Positions 61,090-64,000 of a DNA stretch of 64,000 nt are shown piece by piece. Where the stretch lies: contig NZ_CP029194.1 of NCBI RefSeq assembly GCF_008642375.1, positions 6,069,001 to 6,133,000 on the forward strand, written 5' to 3'. This stretch comes from Streptomyces venezuelae (GTDB lineage Bacteria > Actinomycetota > Actinomycetes > Streptomycetales > Streptomycetaceae). A program made the position numbers and the translations under genes. The stretch's first letter is position 1. Each line of letters starts with the position of its first letter. The notes beneath the pieces are model-generated. The model ran no database searches. It saw only the letters and a list, made by a program, of their open reading frames with translations, and was not told the DNA's origin.

Positions 61090-61213
61090 GCCGGTGGAGC
61101 GCCCTCCGGGCGTGCCGGCGCCCCCCTGCCGGTGGAGTGCCCTCCGGGCGTCCCGGCGCCCCCCGCCGGTGGAGTGCCCGCCGGGCGTGCCGGCACCTCC
61201 GCCGGTGGAGCGC
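61090..61213. repeat. About 3.3 imperfect tandem repeats of 36-38 nt
   Basis: Units start with GCCGGTGGAG at 61090, 61128, 61165 and 61201; each includes CCGGGCG and GCCGGC-CCCC blocks. They occupy the intergenic space between the FKBP stop and the AraC-type regulator start. The last unit is truncated. Confidence 0.85.
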
Positions 61214-61240
61214 GGACCGCGCGAATACTAGGGACCGCCC

Positions 61241-62266
61241 ATGCCGCACGCATCCTCGCAAGGAGCCTCCGTCGACCGCCTTCACCGGGTCGTCGTGATC
61301 GTCGACGCCAACTCGAACCCCTTCGAGCTCGGCTGCGCCACCGAGGTCTTCGGTCTGCGCCGGCCCGAACTCGGCCGTGAGCTCTACGACTTCCGTCTCT
61401 GCTCGCCCGAGCCCGACACCCTCATGAGGGACGGCTTCTTCACCCTCTCCGGCGTCGCCGGTCTGGAGGCGACCGAGGCGGCGGACACCGTGATCGTCCC
61501 CAATCGCCCGGACGTCGACGTGCCCCGCCGTCCGGCGGTGCTCGACGCCGTGCGCCGGGCGCACGCGCGCGGTGCGCGGCTCGTCGGGTTCTGCAGCGGT
61601 GCCTTCACGCTCGCCGAGGCCGGGGTGCTCGACGGGCGGCGGGCCACCGCGCACTGGCAGTGGGCGGACTCCTTCCGGGAGCGCTTCCCCGCCGTGGCCC
61701 TCGAAGAGGACGTCCTCTTCGTCGACGACGGCGACATCCTCACCGCCGCCGGCAGCGCCGCCGCGCTCGACCTCGGGCTGCACATCGTGCGCCGCGACCA
61801 CGGCGCGGAGATCGCCAACGCGGTCAGCCGGCGGCTCGTCTTCGCGGCGCACCGGGACGGCGGGCAGCGGCAGTTCGTCGAGCGGCCCGTGCCCGACATC
61901 CCCGACGAGTCCCTCGCTCCCGTCCTGGCCTGGGCGCAGGAGCGCCTCGACGAGCCCCTGACGGTCGCCGTCCTGGCCTCCCGCGCCGCCGTCAGCCACG
62001 CGACCCTGCACCGCCGTTTCCGGGCGCAGTTGGGCACGACGCCGCTGGCCTGGCTCACGGGGGAGCGGGTCGCCCTGGCCTGCCGGCTCATCGAGCGGGG
62101 CGAGGCGCGTCTCGACGCGGTCGCGCGGAGCAGCGGGCTCGGCACGGCTGCGCACCTGCGGGCCCTGATGCGCCGCGAGACGGGCCTCGCCCCGTCGGAG
62201 TACCGACGCCGGTTCGGCCCTGGGGCCGGTTCCGTGGCCGGTCCCGTGGCCGACCCCGGCTCCTGA
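61241..62266 (+). CDS. GlxA family transcriptional regulator (DJ-1/PfpI + AraC HTH)
   Basis: A regulator of 341 residues. Residues ~13-185 form a DJ-1/PfpI domain: VVIVDANSNPFELGCATEVF; LVGFCSGAFTLAEAGVLDGR contains the nucleophile-elbow Cys. Residues ~225-325 form an AraC helix-turn-helix: LDEPLTVAVLASRAAVSHAT, LHRRFRAQLGTTPLAWL, LDAVARSSGLGTAAHLRALM. It probably senses a metabolite and controls an unidentified target. The ATG at 61241 is the first of the frame and lies right after the tandem repeats. Confidence 0.92.
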   Translation: MPHASSQGASVDRLHRVVVIVDANSNPFELGCATEVFGLRRPELGRELYDFRLCSPEPDTLMRDGFFTLSGVAGLEATEAADTVIVPNRPDVDVPRRPAVLDAVRRAHARGARLVGFCSGAFTLAEAGVLDGRRATAHWQWADSFRERFPAVALEEDVLFVDDGDILTAAGSAAALDLGLHIVRRDHGAEIANAVSRRLVFAAHRDGGQRQFVERPVPDIPDESLAPVLAWAQERLDEPLTVAVLASRAAVSHATLHRRFRAQLGTTPLAWLTGERVALACRLIERGEARLDAVARSSGLGTAAHLRALMRRETGLAPSEYRRRFGPGAGSVAGPVADPGS

Positions 62267-62274
62267 ACTCGCGG

Positions 62275-63417
62275 TCAGAGCTGGATCAGGGAGTCCTTGT
62301 AGTAGACCGACGCCGTGCGCTGCCCCGGTGTCTCTCCCGAGGCGAAGCCCATGCACAGGCGGAACACGTCGGGTCGGGACGCCTGGGGGATCTGGATGGC
62401 CAGGCCCTCGGGCTCACGGAACGGCAGGGTGTAGCCGGCCTTGGAGTGGAACGTCGTGACGATGCTCCCGGTGTTCAGGTCGACCGAGGTCAGATGGGTG
62501 TTGCCTTCGCCCGGCGGAGATATGACGATCTTGGGCGTCGACGGGTCGTCGTCGTGGTCCTGTGTGTAGCCGTAGGAATTGCCGTGCAGCATGTACAGGT
62601 ACTGCCCGGCCACCGCGTATCCCTGGAACGACGGCTTGCCGTAGCGGTTGCGGTCGACCGAGATCGCGGGCTCGGCGATCTCCACCAGCGGAGTGCCGAA
62701 GTCCCCCGCGCGGGCCTTGGCCAGGTCGTAGATCCGGTAGTGCATCCCGTTCAGGCTGTACCGGACCACCAGCCGGTTGTTGACCGGGTCGATGCTCGCG
62801 GTGTTGTTCACGCTGCCCGGGACGGGGGTGAACTTCTGGAGCGAGGTGCTGGTGGCGTCCAGCGGCGTGCTGGAGGAGGTGAACTTGAAACGGCACAGCC
62901 GCCGGCCCCGGCTCGTCTCGTTCGCGGTGTCCTGGACGGCATCGACCTCGGTCCACAGGTAGGTGCTGGTGCCGGACGGCTCGACGCCGAATCCGACGCC
63001 GTGCCCGAAGCCGCGCAGATACATGTAGCCCGTGATCCGGCCGGTGCCACCGCCGTCCGCGGCGTCGGCGCCGAGGGTCCACTCGGTGATCGCGAGGTCG
63101 CCGTGCAGATCGCGGGTGCCACCGGAGAGGGGCGCCGACTCCCCCGCCAGCTGACGGCCGCCGCCGATGACCTGGGCGTAGTAGAGCCTACGGTTGACGT
63201 TGTCGAACCCGATGGACTGGATGACGGTGCCCTCGTGCAGGGCCACCTCGCGGAAGTAGGCCGGGCCCGTGTTGCCCTCGACCCTGATCAGCGGGGACGC
63301 CGGCAGACCGTCCGCCGCGCTCGCGGGCCCGGCTCCCGCTCCGATGCCCGCGACGGAGAGTGCGGCCACGCCGCTCAAGGAAAGGAAAGTGCGCCGATTC
63401 AGCTGAAGATCGCTCAT
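62275..63417 (-). CDS. Tat-exported TagC/phage-baseplate-type beta-propeller protein
   Basis: An exported protein of 380 residues. The twin-Arg signal LNRRTFLSLSGVAALSVAGI is clear. The mature part has propeller-like strand repeats (IQSIGFDNVNRRLYYAQVIG, GDLAITEWTLGADAADGGGT, GRITGYMYLRGFGHGVGFG, NRLVVRYSLNGMHYRIYDLA, EGLAIQIPQASRPDVFRLCM). These match proteins annotated as teichoic acid biosynthesis protein C or phage baseplate-like. The start at 63417 has GGAAAG; a start four codons earlier lacks one. Its role is probably at the cell wall; activity unknown. Confidence 0.87.
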   Translation of the reverse strand: MSDLQLNRRTFLSLSGVAALSVAGIGAGAGPASAADGLPASPLIRVEGNTGPAYFREVALHEGTVIQSIGFDNVNRRLYYAQVIGGGRQLAGESAPLSGGTRDLHGDLAITEWTLGADAADGGGTGRITGYMYLRGFGHGVGFGVEPSGTSTYLWTEVDAVQDTANETSRGRRLCRFKFTSSSTPLDATSTSLQKFTPVPGSVNNTASIDPVNNRLVVRYSLNGMHYRIYDLAKARAGDFGTPLVEIAEPAISVDRNRYGKPSFQGYAVAGQYLYMLHGNSYGYTQDHDDDPSTPKIVISPPGEGNTHLTSVDLNTGSIVTTFHSKAGYTLPFREPEGLAIQIPQASRPDVFRLCMGFASGETPGQRTASVYYKDSLIQL

Positions 63418-63551
63418 GTTGCTTTCCATTTTCGAAGGTAGGCGAAACGGAAGCATCCTGTCAGGCGGCCGAAGCCCCGGCGACCCTGGGCGATCCTGCC
63501 GGTCCACCTCGACCCGATCGGATCCGATCGTCATCTGACCTTCCGTCAGAA

Positions 63552-63565
63552 TGGAACGTGTTCTA
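63552..63565. promoter_or_regulatory. KstR-type box before the acyl-CoA dehydrogenase
   Basis: TGGAACGTGTTCTA satisfies TnnAACnnGTTnnA perfectly. It ends only 11 nt before the ATG at 63577, so a bound repressor would cover the start region or the promoter of a nearly leaderless transcript. Confidence 0.75.
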
Positions 63566-63576
63566 GTCTGCGGCGC

Positions 63577-64000
63577 ATGGGCATCGCCATCACGCACGAA
63601 CAGCGGGAGCTCGCCCGATCCGTCCGCGGCTGGCTCACCCGCGCCGTACCTCCCGAAGAGGTCCGCAAACACCTGGACGTCCCCGACGCGGCCGCCGGCC
63701 GGCCCGCCTACTGGGACGCCGCCGTCGGGCAAGGGCTCCTCGGGCTCCACCTCCCCGAGGAGCACGGCGGCGGGGGCGGCGGTCTCGGAGACCTCGCCGT
63801 CGTCGTGGAGGAGGCCGCCCGGGCGCTGCTGCCTGGGCCGTACCTCCCCTCCGTCCTCGCCGCCGAGGTCCTCCACCGCGCCGGACAGCGGGAGTTGGCC
63901 GCCTCGGTCGCCGGCGGGGAGCGGATCGCGGCCGTCGCCCTCGGCGGCACCGGCAGCCTCACCGCCGTCCGCACCGCGAGCGGCTGGCTCCTCGACGGCG
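63577..64000 (+). CDS. Acyl-CoA dehydrogenase, N-terminal part (right edge)
   Basis: The first 141 residues of a FadE-type flavoenzyme that oxidises acyl-CoA to enoyl-CoA; the window ends before the stop. MGIAITHEQRELARSVRGWL is the N-terminal helix. WDAAVGQGLLGLHLPEEHGG then GLGDLAVVVEEAARALLPGP are the typical helices, and VAALALGG-like strand VAVALGGTGS-type sequence follows (as AAVALGGTGSLTAVRTASGW). The ATG at 63577 is placed by homology; there is no strong ribosome-binding site because a KstR-type box lies just upstream. Regulated by KstR, it may process a sterol side chain. Confidence 0.88.
   Translation, partial: MGIAITHEQRELARSVRGWLTRAVPPEEVRKHLDVPDAAAGRPAYWDAAVGQGLLGLHLPEEHGGGGGGLGDLAVVVEEAARALLPGPYLPSVLAAEVLHRAGQRELAASVAGGERIAAVALGGTGSLTAVRTASGWLLDG

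Noticed and set aside
61090..61213. CRISPR-like array
   Set aside because: The units are contiguous imperfect repeats without unique spacers, and no cas genes are present.

Overview
The window is high-GC actinobacterial chromosome, almost certainly Streptomyces. Codon third positions are nearly all G or C. GTG starts and 1-4 nt start/stop overlaps are common. Family content is typical of the genus: AceE-type E1, DUF3052, TerD paralogues, the Scr1-type XRE regulator with DUF397, DUF4097 and DUF2277. Both edges cut genes: aceE (minus strand, left edge) and an acyl-CoA dehydrogenase (plus strand, right edge). I saw no prophage, transposase, integrase, CRISPR array or rRNA. One tRNA-Val(UAC) is present.

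Left part (1-15 kb). Pyruvate dehydrogenase E1, a DUF3052 protein and an AhpE-like peroxiredoxin precede a Ter stress island (about 3.4-12.4 kb). The island has two TerD proteins, TerC, a TerA-like protein, a TerD with a low-complexity tail on the opposite strand, a CitE-like aldolase, a large PRTase-TRSP-StiP fusion and a HAD phosphatase. The last three form a biosynthetic module known from Ter systems. They are followed by an FmdB-type zinc ribbon, a coiled-coil envelope protein and a DUF4097 lipoprotein.

Middle part (15-34 kb). After tRNA-Val come mostly single housekeeping or envelope genes: flavoprotein, DUF4231, lamin-tail protein, MBL hydrolase, GntR/UTRA regulator, DUF2277, DedA, DoxX, secreted HNH nuclease, FetB-like permease, HAD phosphatase, peptidoglycan-binding protein, GNAT, monooxygenase, a bacterial serpin, O-methyltransferase and DUF2330. 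A steroid/lipid-type group follows: CYP125-like P450 divergent from a FadA5-like thiolase, then a nitronate-monooxygenase-type flavoenzyme and a secreted transglycosylase.

Vitamin B12 locus (34.4-40.4 kb, minus strand). A cobalamin riboswitch leads a five-gene coupled operon. It encodes an alpha/alpha-toroid surface protein, a second C-terminally anchored exported protein, an EcfT membrane protein, a fused double EcfA ATPase and an ECF S component. The two surface proteins look like separated alpha and beta halves of an intrinsic factor/transcobalamin-type binder. This is my leading candidate for an under-described system.

Right part (40.5-64 kb). MBL hydrolase, aldehyde dehydrogenase, 3Fe-4S ferredoxin, two paralogous lipoproteins and a KstR-like TetR regulator come first. 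They are followed by a glycosyltransferase, methyltransferase and toroid-protein operon. KstR-type boxes (TnnAACnnGTTnnA) lie before the glycosyltransferase and before the acyl-CoA dehydrogenase at the right edge. Near-matches lie at the P450/thiolase and MBL/aldehyde dehydrogenase divergent promoters, which suggests a dispersed regulon. The remainder holds an LLM oxidoreductase, membrane proteins, a lipoprotein amidase, a WhiJ-like cluster (HATPase, XRE/DUF5753, DUF397) leading into three unknown coupled genes, DUF4259, cupin, FKBP, a GlxA-type regulator and a Tat-exported propeller protein. Short family repeats occur inside coding regions, notably in the ABC ATPase linker and the glycosyltransferase N-terminus.
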